Below are positions 1-8,561 of a DNA stretch of 64,000 nt, one piece after another; position 1 is the stretch's first letter; each line of letters opens with the position of its first letter. The position numbers and the translations under genes are program-made. The notes under the pieces were generated by a model, which was not told the origin of the DNA, ran no database searches, and saw nothing but the letters and a program-made list of their open reading frames with translations. The stretch covers positions 39,644 to 103,643 of the forward strand of contig CAVSZA010000004.1 of the NCBI GenBank assembly GCA_963732095.1, in the 5' to 3' direction. This DNA is from AP-15 sp963732095. GTDB lineage: Bacteria > Pseudomonadota > Alphaproteobacteria > ATCC43930 > CGMCC-115725.

Positions 1-16
1 GTCCTGTGCGTGTGCG

Positions 17-139
17 GTCATTCCGGGACGGCCCGAAGGGCCGGGCCCGGAATCCATGCACACCGAAGTTGCGCAGATTTGCCAGGCCGGTGTTCATGGA
101 TTCGGGGCTCGCGGACTGCGCCCGCGCCCCGGAATGACC
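17..139. repeat. Dispersed palindromic repeat, copy 1 (CATTCCGGG family)
   Basis: The segment begins CATTCCGGG and ends with the inverse CCCCGGAATG, with internal short hairpins such as GGCCCGAAGGGCC. A clearly related copy lies at about 28281-28404 between secF and secD; both share the inner phrase TGGATTCGGGGCTCGC followed by a gcgccCCGGAATGAC end. Palindromic intergenic elements of this style are common in alphaproteobacterial genomes. It lies just upstream of korA, so in-frame codons before 173 are repeat sequence, which argues for the later start of korA. Confidence 0.75.
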
Positions 140-172
140 GTGGCCCGGTGTCTTTTTACGAGCTCTGAGCCG

Positions 173-2032
173 ATGGCAACAAAGTCAAAACTCCGAAGCG
201 CCGCAATCCAAAGCGTCAACGACTTCGTCGTAAAATTCGCCAATGTGAACGGGTCGGGCTCGGCGAGCGCCAATTCGCTGTTCGCCAAATCGATCCTGCG
301 GATGGGTATTCCGGCGAGCTCGCGCAACATTTTTCCGTCGAACATCCAGGGTCTGCCGACCTGGTACGAGGTGCGGATCAGCGAGAGCGGCCATCTCGGC
401 CGGCGCGGGGGCGTCGACCTCATGGTCGCAATGAACCCGGAAACCTGGGACGAGGACGTCGCCGAGATCGAGCCCGGCGGATATCTGTTCTACAACTCGA
501 CGAAACCCCTGCCGCCCTCGAAATTCCGCGACGACATCAACGTGATAGGCGCGCCGCTGACGGCGATCTGCAACCGCGAGTATACCGACGCCCGCCAGCG
601 GCAGCTGTTCAAGAACATCATCTATCTCGGTGTGCTGTCGGCCCTGTTGGACATCGATGCGGATGCGATCGAAAAGCTGATCGGTGAGCAGTTCCGCGGC
701 AGGGATACGTTGATCAAGCCCAACCTGCACGCCTTGCATCTCGGCCGCAAGTGGGCGCTCGCCGAGCTCGACTGCCCGATCGGGCTGCGCCTGAAGCAGT
801 CGGACAAGGTGGGCGACCGGATCTTCATCACCGGCAACGACGCCGCCGCATTGGGTTGCGTTTACGGCGGGGCAACCGTCGCCGCCTGGTACCCGATCAC
901 CCCGTCATCTTCGCTGGCGGAGGCGTTCTCCGGGCATTGCCACCGTCTGCGCCGCGACCCCGAAAGCAAAAAAAAGCGCTTTGCGATCATCCAGGCCGAG
1001 GACGAGCTCGCCGCGATCGGCATCGTCATCGGCGCCGCCTGGAACGGCGCGCGGGCCTTTACGGCGACCTCGGGCCCGGGCATCTCTCTGATGCAGGAAT
1101 TCATCGGGCTGGCCTATTTCGCCGAGATCCCAGCCGTCATTTTCGACATCCAGCGCGGCAGTCCTTCAACCGGCATGCCGACACGCACCCAGCAGGCCGA
1201 TATTCTGTCCTGCGCCTACGCCTCGCATGGGGACACCAAACACGTCTTGCTGTTCCCCGAGGATCCACGCGAGGCGTTCACTTTTGCAGCGGAGTCGCTC
1301 GATTTGGCCGACCGGCTGCAGACCCCGATCTTTGTCATGCTCGATCTCGACATCGGCATGAACGACTGGCTGGTCGAGCCGCTCGCCTGGGAGGACCGGC
1401 GTTACGACCGCGGCAAGGTCATGACCTCGGAAATGCTCGAAGCCGGAGTCGAATTCGGCCGCTACCTCGACGTCGACGGCGACGGCATCCCCTACCGCAC
1501 CTACCCCGGCACCCATCCGACGCGCGGCGCCTTCTTCACGCGCGGCACCAGCAAAGACCGCTACGCGCGCTACTCCGAGGAAGGCCCGGATTATGTCGAC
1601 AACATGCAGCGGCTGTTGCATAAGTTCGAAACGGCCAAGCGGCTGGTGCCGCGCCCGGTCAAGCGCGAGGCACGGGAGCAGACCCGGTTTGGCGCCCTTT
1701 ATTTCGGTTCGACCGGAGCAGCGATGACAGAGGCGCTCGAAGCGCTCGAAGATCGCGGCGTCCATCTTGACACGATGCGCATCCGGGCCTTCCCGTTTCA
1801 CGACGACATCCTCGATTTCATTGCCGCGCATGATCGGGTTTTCGTCGTCGAGCAAAACCGCGACGCGCAGCTGCGCACGTTGTTGATCAACGAGGGCGAC
1901 ATCGACCCGGCTCGGCTCGTGCCGATCCTGCATTACGACGGAACCCCCGTCACCGCGCGCTTCATCGTCAAGGCGATCGCTGACATGCTCTCGGTCGTCA
2001 CCCTCGCCCCACTCAAAAAGGCGCTGCCGTGA
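173..2032 (+). CDS. korA: 2-oxoacid:ferredoxin oxidoreductase, fused gamma-alpha subunit (KorA type)
   Basis: This is the large subunit of the enzyme that converts a 2-oxoacid (typically 2-oxoglutarate) and CoA to acyl-CoA, passing electrons to ferredoxin. The 619-aa product has an N-terminal gamma domain (residues about 20-200, with GSGSASAN and NIFPSNIQGLP) fused to the alpha pyrimidine-binding domain, whose hallmark YPITPSSS lies near residue 240. The C-terminal third is the transketolase-C-like domain. I chose the ATG at 173 because the codons upstream lie inside a dispersed repeat. The beta subunit follows 87 bp downstream on the same strand. Gamma-alpha fusions are normal for the KorAB family in aerobic bacteria. 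The exact 2-oxoacid cannot be read from the sequence, but 2-oxoglutarate is the usual substrate. Confidence 0.92.
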   Translation: MATKSKLRSAAIQSVNDFVVKFANVNGSGSASANSLFAKSILRMGIPASSRNIFPSNIQGLPTWYEVRISESGHLGRRGGVDLMVAMNPETWDEDVAEIEPGGYLFYNSTKPLPPSKFRDDINVIGAPLTAICNREYTDARQRQLFKNIIYLGVLSALLDIDADAIEKLIGEQFRGRDTLIKPNLHALHLGRKWALAELDCPIGLRLKQSDKVGDRIFITGNDAAALGCVYGGATVAAWYPITPSSSLAEAFSGHCHRLRRDPESKKKRFAIIQAEDELAAIGIVIGAAWNGARAFTATSGPGISLMQEFIGLAYFAEIPAVIFDIQRGSPSTGMPTRTQQADILSCAYASHGDTKHVLLFPEDPREAFTFAAESLDLADRLQTPIFVMLDLDIGMNDWLVEPLAWEDRRYDRGKVMTSEMLEAGVEFGRYLDVDGDGIPYRTYPGTHPTRGAFFTRGTSKDRYARYSEEGPDYVDNMQRLLHKFETAKRLVPRPVKREAREQTRFGALYFGSTGAAMTEALEALEDRGVHLDTMRIRAFPFHDDILDFIAAHDRVFVVEQNRDAQLRTLLINEGDIDPARLVPILHYDGTPVTARFIVKAIADMLSVVTLAPLKKALP

Positions 2033-2040
2033 TTAAGAAT

Positions 2041-2104
2041 TCTCACCACAGAGGGCACGGAGGACACAGAGAACAAATTGCTCTCCGTGTCTCTGTGGTG
2101 AATT
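2041..2104. repeat. Intergenic hairpin repeat (CACCACAGAG family), copy 1
   Basis: The korA-korB gap holds a long imperfect inverted repeat: CACCACAGAG..CACGGAG on the left and CTCCGTGTCTCTGTGGTG on the right. The same family recurs at 11405-11478. Transcribed, it would fold into a strong stem-loop between the two cistrons and could affect mRNA stability or relative expression; that role is inference. Confidence 0.7.
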
Positions 2105-2119
2105 CCTCTTGAGGTCCGC

Positions 2120-3175
2120 ATGACTTATATCGCCAAGCCCCGGCTCCATCATCCCAAGCTTCCGACGAATGCGCTGGGCTATACGCGCCGCGATTACGAG
2201 GGCGCGGTGTCGACCTTGTGCGCGGGCTGCGGCCACAATTCGATCAGCGCCGCAATCATCCAAGCCTGCTTCGAGCTCGACCTGCCGCCGCACCGCATCG
2301 CCAAGCTTTCCGGCATCGGCTGCTCGTCGAAGACGCCGACCTACTTTCTTGGCAAATCGCACGGCTTTAACAGCGTGCACGGGCGGATGCCGTCGGTTTT
2401 GACCGGCGCCAACCTCGCCAATCGCGAGCTCATTTATCTCGGCGTCTCGGGCGACGGCGACTCCGCATCGATCGGCCTCGGGCAATTCGCGCACTGCATC
2501 CGCCGCGCCGTCGACATGGTCTACATTGTCGAGAACAACGGCGTCTACGGCCTGACCAAAGGCCAGTTCTCGGCGACCGCCGACAAGGGCTCGAAAGCTC
2601 GGCGCGGCGCCGTCAACACCAACTCGCCGATCGACTTGGTCGCCCTCGCGCTGCAGCTCGGCGCCTCGTTTGTCTCGCGCAGCTTCTCCGGTGACAAAGC
2701 GCAGCTGGTGCCATTGATCAAGGCGGGTATCGAGCACAAGGGGGCCGCCTTCATCGACGTCATCTCGCCCTGCGTCGCGTTCAACAACAACCCGGAATCG
2801 ACCAAGAGCTTTGATTACGTCCGCGCCCATAACGAGGCGGTCAACCGGCTCGACGTGATTGTCGGCCGCGACGAGATCGTTGCCGATTACGCGCCTGGAA
2901 CGGTCGAGACCGTAGCGCAGCACGACGGCTCGGTCCTGCGGCTGAGAAAACTCGCCCTCGATTACGATCCGTGCGACCGGATCTCGGCGCTGACCTACCT
3001 GCAGCAGCACCACGCGGCGGGCGAGGTCGTCACGGGTCTGCTGTTTGTCGAGCCCGATGCCGGCGACATGCACGAGTTCCTCGACACGGTCGAGGCGCCG
3101 CTCAACATGCTCGGCGAGGCCGAACTCTGTCCCGGCCCGGACGCTCTCGCCCGCTACAACGCCGCGCACCGCTAA
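2120..3175 (+). CDS. korB: 2-oxoacid:ferredoxin oxidoreductase, beta subunit (KorB type)
   Basis: This is the thiamine-diphosphate-binding beta subunit partnering the gamma-alpha protein upstream. The 351-aa product shows CAGCGHN near residue 34, GIGCSSK near residue 70, and the TPP/Mg motif GDGDSASIGLG near residue 112 ending in the conserved ENNGVYGLTKGQ. The length matches the KorB family (about 280-350 aa). It contains no ferredoxin-like 4Fe-4S domain, as expected for this two-subunit type. The ATG at 2120 follows GAGGTCCGC at a usable ribosome-binding distance. The gene is cotranscribed with korA across a hairpin repeat. A reversible ferredoxin-linked step next to CoA-transferase genes fits organic-acid oxidation, but the sequence does not specify the pathway. 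Confidence 0.92.
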   Translation: MTYIAKPRLHHPKLPTNALGYTRRDYEGAVSTLCAGCGHNSISAAIIQACFELDLPPHRIAKLSGIGCSSKTPTYFLGKSHGFNSVHGRMPSVLTGANLANRELIYLGVSGDGDSASIGLGQFAHCIRRAVDMVYIVENNGVYGLTKGQFSATADKGSKARRGAVNTNSPIDLVALALQLGASFVSRSFSGDKAQLVPLIKAGIEHKGAAFIDVISPCVAFNNNPESTKSFDYVRAHNEAVNRLDVIVGRDEIVADYAPGTVETVAQHDGSVLRLRKLALDYDPCDRISALTYLQQHHAAGEVVTGLLFVEPDAGDMHEFLDTVEAPLNMLGEAELCPGPDALARYNAAHR

Positions 3176-3352
3176 CTGACCGATTTTCGAGCCTGCAAGT
3201 GCCAGAGATAATTTAGGAGCAGCTTGGGGCTCAAGCGGCATCGGATGAGCGTTAGCCACGATAGGGAGGAAGGACCATCCTTCCGCCCGAGCCGCAGCGG
3301 CGCCCATATCGGTTTAAACGGATCCCGGTCGAACCGTGCCAGGAGGTTGCAA

Positions 3353-3664
3353 ATGTGGATGCGAATCAAAGCAGCCGTCGTAAGTGCGGCATTCCTTGCC
3401 GGAGCGGCTGGGATCGCTTGTGCTCAAGGCAGCAGCACTCAGGATCCCGGGAGTCTGACGCCGGGGAATCTGACCTTTCAAGACCTCGGCCCCGCCGGTC
3501 CCGCACCGGGCCCGACCGAGCGCAGCCAAACGACCCGATTGCCCGGCGGCTATGGGACGAGCGGCCCGGCCGGCACCGTCACGAGCCCAGGCACCAGCTG
3601 GACCGGTTTGGGCGCCGGCGAAAGTTCCGGGTTTGGAGGCAACGCCGCCGGAAGCAGACGATAG
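3353..3664 (+). CDS. Small secreted Gly/Pro/Ser-rich protein
   Basis: This is a 103-aa product with a clear Sec signal peptide: a basic start (MWMRIK), a hydrophobic core (AAVVSAAFLAGAAG) and a likely cleavage after ACAQ. The mature part is low-complexity and rich in Gly, Pro, Ser and Thr with no recognisable domain, so it probably resides in the periplasm or is exported. The ATG at 3353 was chosen over an in-frame earlier start because AGGAGG lies 6-7 bases upstream and the signal peptide then begins at residue 1. Function unknown. It is convergent with the ABM-domain gene downstream. Confidence 0.65.
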   Translation: MWMRIKAAVVSAAFLAGAAGIACAQGSSTQDPGSLTPGNLTFQDLGPAGPAPGPTERSQTTRLPGGYGTSGPAGTVTSPGTSWTGLGAGESSGFGGNAAGSRR

Positions 3665-3701
3665 CCGTCGGACCCGCCTGCCTCGGTCTGGCCCGCGACA
3701 G

Positions 3702-3995
3702 TCACTCTGCTGAACAGCGCGTGGCCTTGCGGTTGATGAGCCACCGCTGATACGTCTCGCGCGTCTTGGCCAGCGTCGGCGACTTCGAGTGTACGTCTAG
3801 CGCCGCTTGATCGCGCCAGGCCTCGACCAGCAACACGCGGTTGTGATCCTCCTGTGGTAACAGTACGTCGAACTGCTGGCAGCCGTCCTCGGCGCGAGAG
3901 CGTTGCGCGTGCCCTTTGATCAATTCGATAAATTGATTGCGGTGCTCGGGTTTCACCTCGAACTCCACGACGATCATGATGCGGCTCACAGGCAT
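3702..3995 (-). CDS. ABM-domain (YgiN-like) putative quinol monooxygenase
   Basis: The 97-aa protein matches the antibiotic biosynthesis monooxygenase (ABM) fold. It has an N-terminal strand IMIVVEFEVKPEHRNQF, the central EDGCQQFDVL typical of the family (usually EPGCLxYDV), and VEAWRDQAALDVH near the C-terminus. Members are dimeric ferredoxin-like proteins that oxidise small aromatics or quinols without a cofactor, or that have no known substrate. The length is normal. It is a single gene on the minus strand, divergent from the CoA-transferase at 4080. The substrate cannot be inferred. Confidence 0.8.
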   Translation of the reverse strand: MPVSRIMIVVEFEVKPEHRNQFIELIKGHAQRSRAEDGCQQFDVLLPQEDHNRVLLVEAWRDQAALDVHSKSPTLAKTRETYQRWLINRKATRCSAE

Positions 3996-4079
3996 TTCCT
4001 CCGGGATGATTCCGCGGCATCATCGGCGATCGGCTGGCGCCCAAGCAAGCACCGGCCGCAGATTGGGGAGATCTCGACC

Positions 4080-5492
4080 ATGGCACACGACGCGTTGCGC
4101 ACGATTTTGCCCGTCGCCGGCTGGCCCGAAGAGCGGGCGCGCACAGTCGAGATCACCGGGGGGGCCGATCCGGTATTGCCGACCCCGTTCCGCATCGGGG
4201 CAGCGGGCGCCGCCGCACTCGCCGCGACTGGCCTCGCGGCGGCCGATCTCTGGGAACTCCGCACCGGCCGGCGGCAGGAGGTCGCGGTCGACCTGCGCCA
4301 GGCGGTCGCCTCGTTGCGCAGCGGGCATTACATGCAGATGGACGGCGCGTCCGTGTCGACCGAGCGCAACAGGGTTATGGGCGTCTATCCGGCGAAGAAC
4401 GGGCGCTGGAGCTATATCCACGCCAATTTTCCGAACCACCGCGAGGCTGCCCTCAAAGTCCTCGGTGTGCCGGAAGACCGCGACGCGGTGCGCCGCGCCG
4501 TGGCAAGCTGGGATGCGCTCGAGCTGGAAGAGGCGATCATCGAGGCCAAAGGCGCCGGCGGGATGGCGCGCAGCATGACCGAGTGGGCGCAGCATCCACA
4601 AGCCGCAGCGATTGCCTCTTTGCCTTTGATGGAGATCCTGAAGATCGGCGACAGCCCGCGGGAAAGGTTGCCCGAAAGCGACCGCCCGCTGTCGGGGATC
4701 CGTGTCCTCGACCTGACGCGAGTCCTCGCCGGACCGACCGCTGCCCGCACGCTCGCCGAGCACGGCGCGGACGTGCTGAAGATCACTGCACCGCATCTGC
4801 CGAACATCGGCTACCAGGAATACGATACCGGCCACGGCAAATTGTCGGCCCATCTCGACCTTCGCTACCCGCGGGATCTCGAAATCTTGCGTGGGCTGGT
4901 CCGCGATGCCGACGTGTTCTCGCAGGGGTATCGGCCCGGGACGCTCGGCAATCGCGGGCTCTCACCGGAGGAATTGTTAAAGCTGCGCCCCGGCCTCGTC
5001 TATGTTTCGATGTGCGCCTTCAGCCATGTCGGCCCCTGGGCCTCGCGCCGCGGCTTCGACACCGTCGTGCAGACCGTCAGCGGGATCACGACCCGCCAGG
5101 GCGAGCTCTTCCCCGGCGCCGAGCCCGGCCCGCAATTCTACCCGGTCTCGGCGATCGATTACCTGACCGGCTATCTTATGGCGTTCGGGGCGATGGTGGC
5201 ATTGGCCCACCGCGCCCGCGAAGGCGGCAGCTGGCTGGTTCGCATCTCATTGGCGCAGACCGGCCGCTGGCTGGTCGACCGCGGCGAGGTGCCCGAGGCC
5301 GCCTTGAAAGATGTGCCGAAAGAGATCCCGCAAGCCGACATCGACCGCTGGTCGATCGAGAGCGGCACCCCGGTCGGGCGGCTGCGCCATCTCGGGCCCA
5401 CCGTGCGCCTCTCCGAGACCCCGCCCCGCTGGGCCCGTCCGTCCGTCCCGCTCGGCTTTAACGAGCCGGTCTGGCCCGCCCGGGCGTCATAG
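4080..5492 (+). CDS. CaiB/BaiF (class III) CoA-transferase with extra N-terminal half
   Basis: This protein probably moves CoA between carboxylic acids. Residues about 200-470 carry a standard family III core: LSGIRVLDLTRVLAGPTAA, then EHGADVLKI, then AIDYLTGYLMAFGAM, whose Asp fits the catalytic position. The first roughly 190 residues are not a typical N-terminus. They include AAALAATGLAAADLWELRTG and RQEVAVDLRQAVASLRSG, which look like the mid-family segment repeated, so the 470-aa protein resembles one and a half CoA-transferase domains. The start at 4080 (ATG, after GGGGAG) gives MAHDALRTILPV. Longer in-frame starts would run through the divergent ABM gene's promoter. Substrate unknown. 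Confidence 0.82.
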   Translation: MAHDALRTILPVAGWPEERARTVEITGGADPVLPTPFRIGAAGAAALAATGLAAADLWELRTGRRQEVAVDLRQAVASLRSGHYMQMDGASVSTERNRVMGVYPAKNGRWSYIHANFPNHREAALKVLGVPEDRDAVRRAVASWDALELEEAIIEAKGAGGMARSMTEWAQHPQAAAIASLPLMEILKIGDSPRERLPESDRPLSGIRVLDLTRVLAGPTAARTLAEHGADVLKITAPHLPNIGYQEYDTGHGKLSAHLDLRYPRDLEILRGLVRDADVFSQGYRPGTLGNRGLSPEELLKLRPGLVYVSMCAFSHVGPWASRRGFDTVVQTVSGITTRQGELFPGAEPGPQFYPVSAIDYLTGYLMAFGAMVALAHRAREGGSWLVRISLAQTGRWLVDRGEVPEAALKDVPKEIPQADIDRWSIESGTPVGRLRHLGPTVRLSETPPRWARPSVPLGFNEPVWPARAS

Positions 5493-6097
5493 CCGGCACT
5501 CATTCCTTTGCGCCGTTCGCGACTGTCCCGCGCGTTTCGATGTGCGAGCATGCGCCATTTTCACGGCGCCCGGACGCAACCGGTCGGGCCCCGGAGCACC
5601 ATCCCGTCGAGCGCCAATTCAGCGTCACCGCCGCCGAGAAATTCGCAAAGTGGATTGCGAGTAACCACGGACGGTTCTCGCAAGATCCGTCGGGCCAAAT
5701 TGGCCAAGCCCTCTGGCGATTGATCGAATTCTGTGGGCGTTAGGCTGAGAAAACCTGACCATTCGTGAGTATCCGGATCCAGAAAACCTGGATCCTCGAG
5801 GAATCTGGTTATTACCTAATTTGTTTGTGAAATATTGATTTCGAAAGGATTCCGAACCACTGTGAATACAAGGTCACCTGGCCGGCACAATTTATTTTCA
5901 AGGTACCAGGAAATCGATCTATGGCCGTGAACGAATATTGCATCGCAGAACGGCATAGAGCTAGCGATATCATGTAACGCTTCATAGAGCAACGGCTTCG
6001 GGGTCCAACTTGCTTCCTCTAAAACCCTACATACTGTTGGATACTTTACTTCTAGTCGTGCTCTCAGATGAGTTCCGGCACATTTTGGAATGTATCC
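5493..6097. other. Non-coding, AT-richer stretch beside the IS remnant
   Basis: I see no convincing gene in these 605 bases. From about 5740 the base composition drops well below the surroundings. A perfect small stem-loop, GGATCCAG-aaaac-CTGGATCC, occupies 5775-5795, and the phrase AGAAAACCTG occurs twice (5750s and 5781). A short open frame ending at 5743 contains a protein-like tail (VTAAEKFAKWIASNHGRF) but has no supported start or family. The region is probably horizontally acquired debris linked to the adjacent transposase. Confidence 0.5.
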
Positions 6098-7120
6098 CTA
6101 TTGGGCTAGAGCAGGTTGCGCAACCATAGCGGGAGGCCGCCGGACACGGTTAGCGCCGCCTGGCATGGCGGTGGTCTTGAGCTGATCGTAGGTGATGGTG
6201 GCGCATTCGACGGCGCGCCGAATGAGGTAGCCGTCCAACCCATCGGGCAAATTGCGGCGGTTGAAGCGGTAGGACCATTCCCGAAGGTAGCGCGGCAGGT
6301 GCTTGGCGCTGACGCCGTGATGAGTGCCGACGAGCCAGGCTTTGATGTTGCTGAACAGGGTATGGATGATCGGGAAGAACTCTCCGGCATTGGCGCCGTC
6401 GTCCTGCACCACCGGCGTGTGCGTCAAATGCTCGCCGAGGGCGGCATCGCGGCTGCGATAGGCGGCGAACCCGTCGGTCAGGAGATGGGACCCAGCTGCG
6501 ACATTCGCCTTGAGGAAGGCGCCGAGTTCGATGCCCGTCGCGGCTGGCAGAACCGCGATCCCGCGCGTTGCCGGCGAAGAAGCCGTGTTGGCGCTTGACC
6601 GCGTGCCCGTGCTTTGCCGTCTTGTTCTTTGGTGCCGGCACCTTCTCGACGGCGGCGACGACCAGGCTCTTGTCGGGGCTGGCCGTGCTGCGGCCGCGGC
6701 TTGTCCGATCGCCGCGGCCACCGATGAAGGTCTCATCCGCCTCGAGAAAGCCGCGCAGCGGACGGGCCGGATCCTCGCTCAGCCCGTGGCGCAGCTTGTG
6801 CGTCTGATACGTCACCCCCAGTTCGCGCTGCAGAAATTTGGCCGAGACGCCGCGCTTGTCGCGACCCATCAGGTAGGCGGCGAGAAACCACTTCGCCAAC
6901 CCCGTCCGCGTCCGATGAAACACGGTTCCCGCCGTCATCAATTCCTGCCGATGGCAGATGGCGCATTCGTAGACCCGCGGCCGAGCCTTCAGCCGCCCCA
7001 AGCCTGCCGCCCACCGCAGCCGGAACACACAAAACCGCCGGGCCAGCGAAGCCCAGCCAAGTGCTCGATGCACCGCGCCTCCGCCCCGAACCGGGCTACA
7101 AAATCCAGAAGTCCAGCCAT
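6098..7120 (-). pseudogene. IS1595-family (ISXO2-like) transposase, frameshifted
   Basis: Read on the minus strand from the ATG at 7120, the protein starts with the family's zinc-ribbon region (RWPGGFVCSGCGGRQAWG). It then shifts frame to continue VYECAICHRQ-LMTAGTVFHRTRTGLAKWFLAAYL and the catalytic-domain start FLEADETFIGGRG. Around 6560-6600 it shifts again to reach GSHLLTDGFAAYRSR and the C-terminal EFFPIIHTLFSNIKAWLVGTHHGVS..YLREWSYRFNRR. The pieces together cover a complete DDE-type transposase of about 330 aa, but at least two frameshifts break it. Imperfect terminal inverted repeats are probable at 6103-6118 and 7135-7151. Confidence 0.85.
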
Positions 7121-7151
7121 TCGCTCCCCCTAACCAAACTGGGCTCTACCC
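6103..7151. mobile_element. IS1595-family insertion sequence remnant
   Basis: The boundaries are inferred from an imperfect inverted pair. GGGCTAGAGCAGGTTG at 6103-6118 corresponds to the reverse complement GGGTAGAGCCCAGTTTG of the right end (7135-7151). I could not identify a convincing target-site duplication. The element sits in an AT-richer island and its transposase is frameshifted, so it is probably immobile. Confidence 0.55.
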
Positions 7152-7439
7152 TAAGGAGAGGCGTCATCCAGAACATTTAGCGAACTTGCGCTAACCCGAC
7201 AGGGAAATGTTGGGTTTTCCCCCAACGCTCAGTATCTCAGAACTGGATATTATCGACGCTACGAAGAATATTGTTACTATTCTTTTATGTAGATTTCGGA
7301 AAGAGAATGCGTGCAACTTGGAATATTTGGTCTCGCGAAGATGGTGACGGCTCTTTGTGAGAACTCGCAATCAAGAGGTTAGTGGAAATTCCCGAAACGT
7401 TCGCCCGGCGCTGAAACGGCTGTGGCGAGATGCGCGCGA
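7152..7439. other. AT-rich non-coding flank of the IS remnant
   Basis: No gene is supported here. The stretch around 7240-7320 is unusually AT-rich for this genome and holds promoter-like runs (TTGTTACTATTC, TTTTATGTAG) but no gene that they would obviously serve. It lies downstream of the LLM oxidoreductase gene, whose stop is at 7440. Confidence 0.45.
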
Positions 7440-8456
7440 TCAGGCCTCGGCAAAGGCCGGCATTACGTCTCGCGCAAACAGCTCGAGAGACCGCATCGCC
7501 TCGTCATGCGAGATCGTGCCGAACGCGAAGTCGCAGATGAAATAGGTCGCGCCGGCGGCGTCGGCCTGGCTCGCGATGTAGTCGCGCACCTGGGCGGGCG
7601 TGCCGGCGATGGCGTGCCCATGGGCTTGCAGCGGGTCCCATTCCTGGGGCAGCCCGTCCTTCAACGGGAACGGCACGTCGTATTTCGTCCACAGCAACTC
7701 CATGTGCCGGCGCCACGGGCGGTAGGCGCGGCGAGCGATGTCGCGCGCCGCAGCTTCGGTCTGGGCGACGACGATATGGCGGTTGATGCCCATCATCGGA
7801 AGCTCGGCTTCCGGCCGGCCGTGCCGGCGCCATTCCGTTTTATAGAGTTCGATGATCGCGCGCGCCTGGGTCGTGTCCCGCAATGTGACGATATGGGCGC
7901 CGTGCTCAGCCGCCCAAGGAATGCTGTCCGGCCGGCTGGTGCCGTACCACAGCTCGGGATACGGCTTCTGAACCGGCTTCATGACGATCGGCACACGGTC
8001 GAAATCGTAAAATTTGCCGTGGTAGGTCAATTCGTTCTCGGTCAGGCCGATACGGATGGCGTCGAAGGCTTCGCGGAACTGCTGCATTCCGGTTTCGAAA
8101 TCGACGCCGTAGAACCCGACCTCGATCGGCGAGATGCCGCGGCCGACGCCATAGAGAAACCGCCCGCCGCTCATCTGGTCGAGCATGCAGATCTCGTCGA
8201 TCAGGCGCAGCGGATGGTAGAGCGGCAGCAGGTAGACCATCGGGCCGAACCGCAGTTGTTTCGTGCGCTGCGCGACGGCCGAGAGAAAGATGCCGGGCGA
8301 GGGCGCGTAGCCGAGCGGGGTATTGTGATGCTCGGCGAGATGATAGCCGTAGAACCCGGCGCGGTCGTAAGCTTCAATCAGCCGTAACCGCTCCTCGAAA
8401 TGCCGGGTCAGCGGCAGCCCGCTGTCGTCCAGATGGTCGAATACCCCAAAGCGCAT
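7440..8456 (-). CDS. LLM-class flavin-dependent oxidoreductase (luciferase-like)
   Basis: This is a 338-aa bacterial-luciferase-fold (TIM barrel) monooxygenase that would use reduced FMN supplied by a partner reductase. Family features are the N-terminal MRFGVFDHLDDSGLPL, WxAEHHxx-type FYGYHLAEHHNTPLG near residue 40, TKQLRFGPMVYLLPLYHPLRLIDE near residue 90, and SGGRFLYGVGRG near residue 120. The length is normal. It lies downstream of the GMC oxidoreductase on the same strand, separated by a palindromic repeat. The substrate is unknown; homologues act on alkanes, sulfonates and terpenoids. Confidence 0.85.
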   Translation of the reverse strand: MRFGVFDHLDDSGLPLTRHFEERLRLIEAYDRAGFYGYHLAEHHNTPLGYAPSPGIFLSAVAQRTKQLRFGPMVYLLPLYHPLRLIDEICMLDQMSGGRFLYGVGRGISPIEVGFYGVDFETGMQQFREAFDAIRIGLTENELTYHGKFYDFDRVPIVMKPVQKPYPELWYGTSRPDSIPWAAEHGAHIVTLRDTTQARAIIELYKTEWRRHGRPEAELPMMGINRHIVVAQTEAAARDIARRAYRPWRRHMELLWTKYDVPFPLKDGLPQEWDPLQAHGHAIAGTPAQVRDYIASQADAAGATYFICDFAFGTISHDEAMRSLELFARDVMPAFAEA

Positions 8457-8473
8457 CGCCCTCTCCTCGCGCT

Positions 8474-8559
8474 GTCATTGCGAGCGGAGCGCAGCAATCT
8501 CGGGCCGCTCGCCTTTGATAGTCGCGAGATTGCTTCGTCGCTACGCTCCTAGCAATGAC
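8474..8559. repeat. Intergenic palindromic repeat (TCATTGCGAGCGGAGCG type)
   Basis: The segment begins GTCATTGCGAGCGGAGCGC, has central AGCAATCTC / GAGATTGCT arms, and ends GCTACGCTCCTAGCAATGAC. Both ends are inverse of each other, so the transcript would form a long hairpin between the GMC gene and the LLM gene. This style is familiar from dispersed intergenic repeats in alphaproteobacteria. Confidence 0.7.
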
Positions 8560-8561
8560 AT

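Noticed and set aside
5540..5743. Possible small gene with VTAAEKFAKWIASNHGRF near its end
   Set aside because: No start with a ribosome-binding site and no family match; I mention it within the gap entry only.
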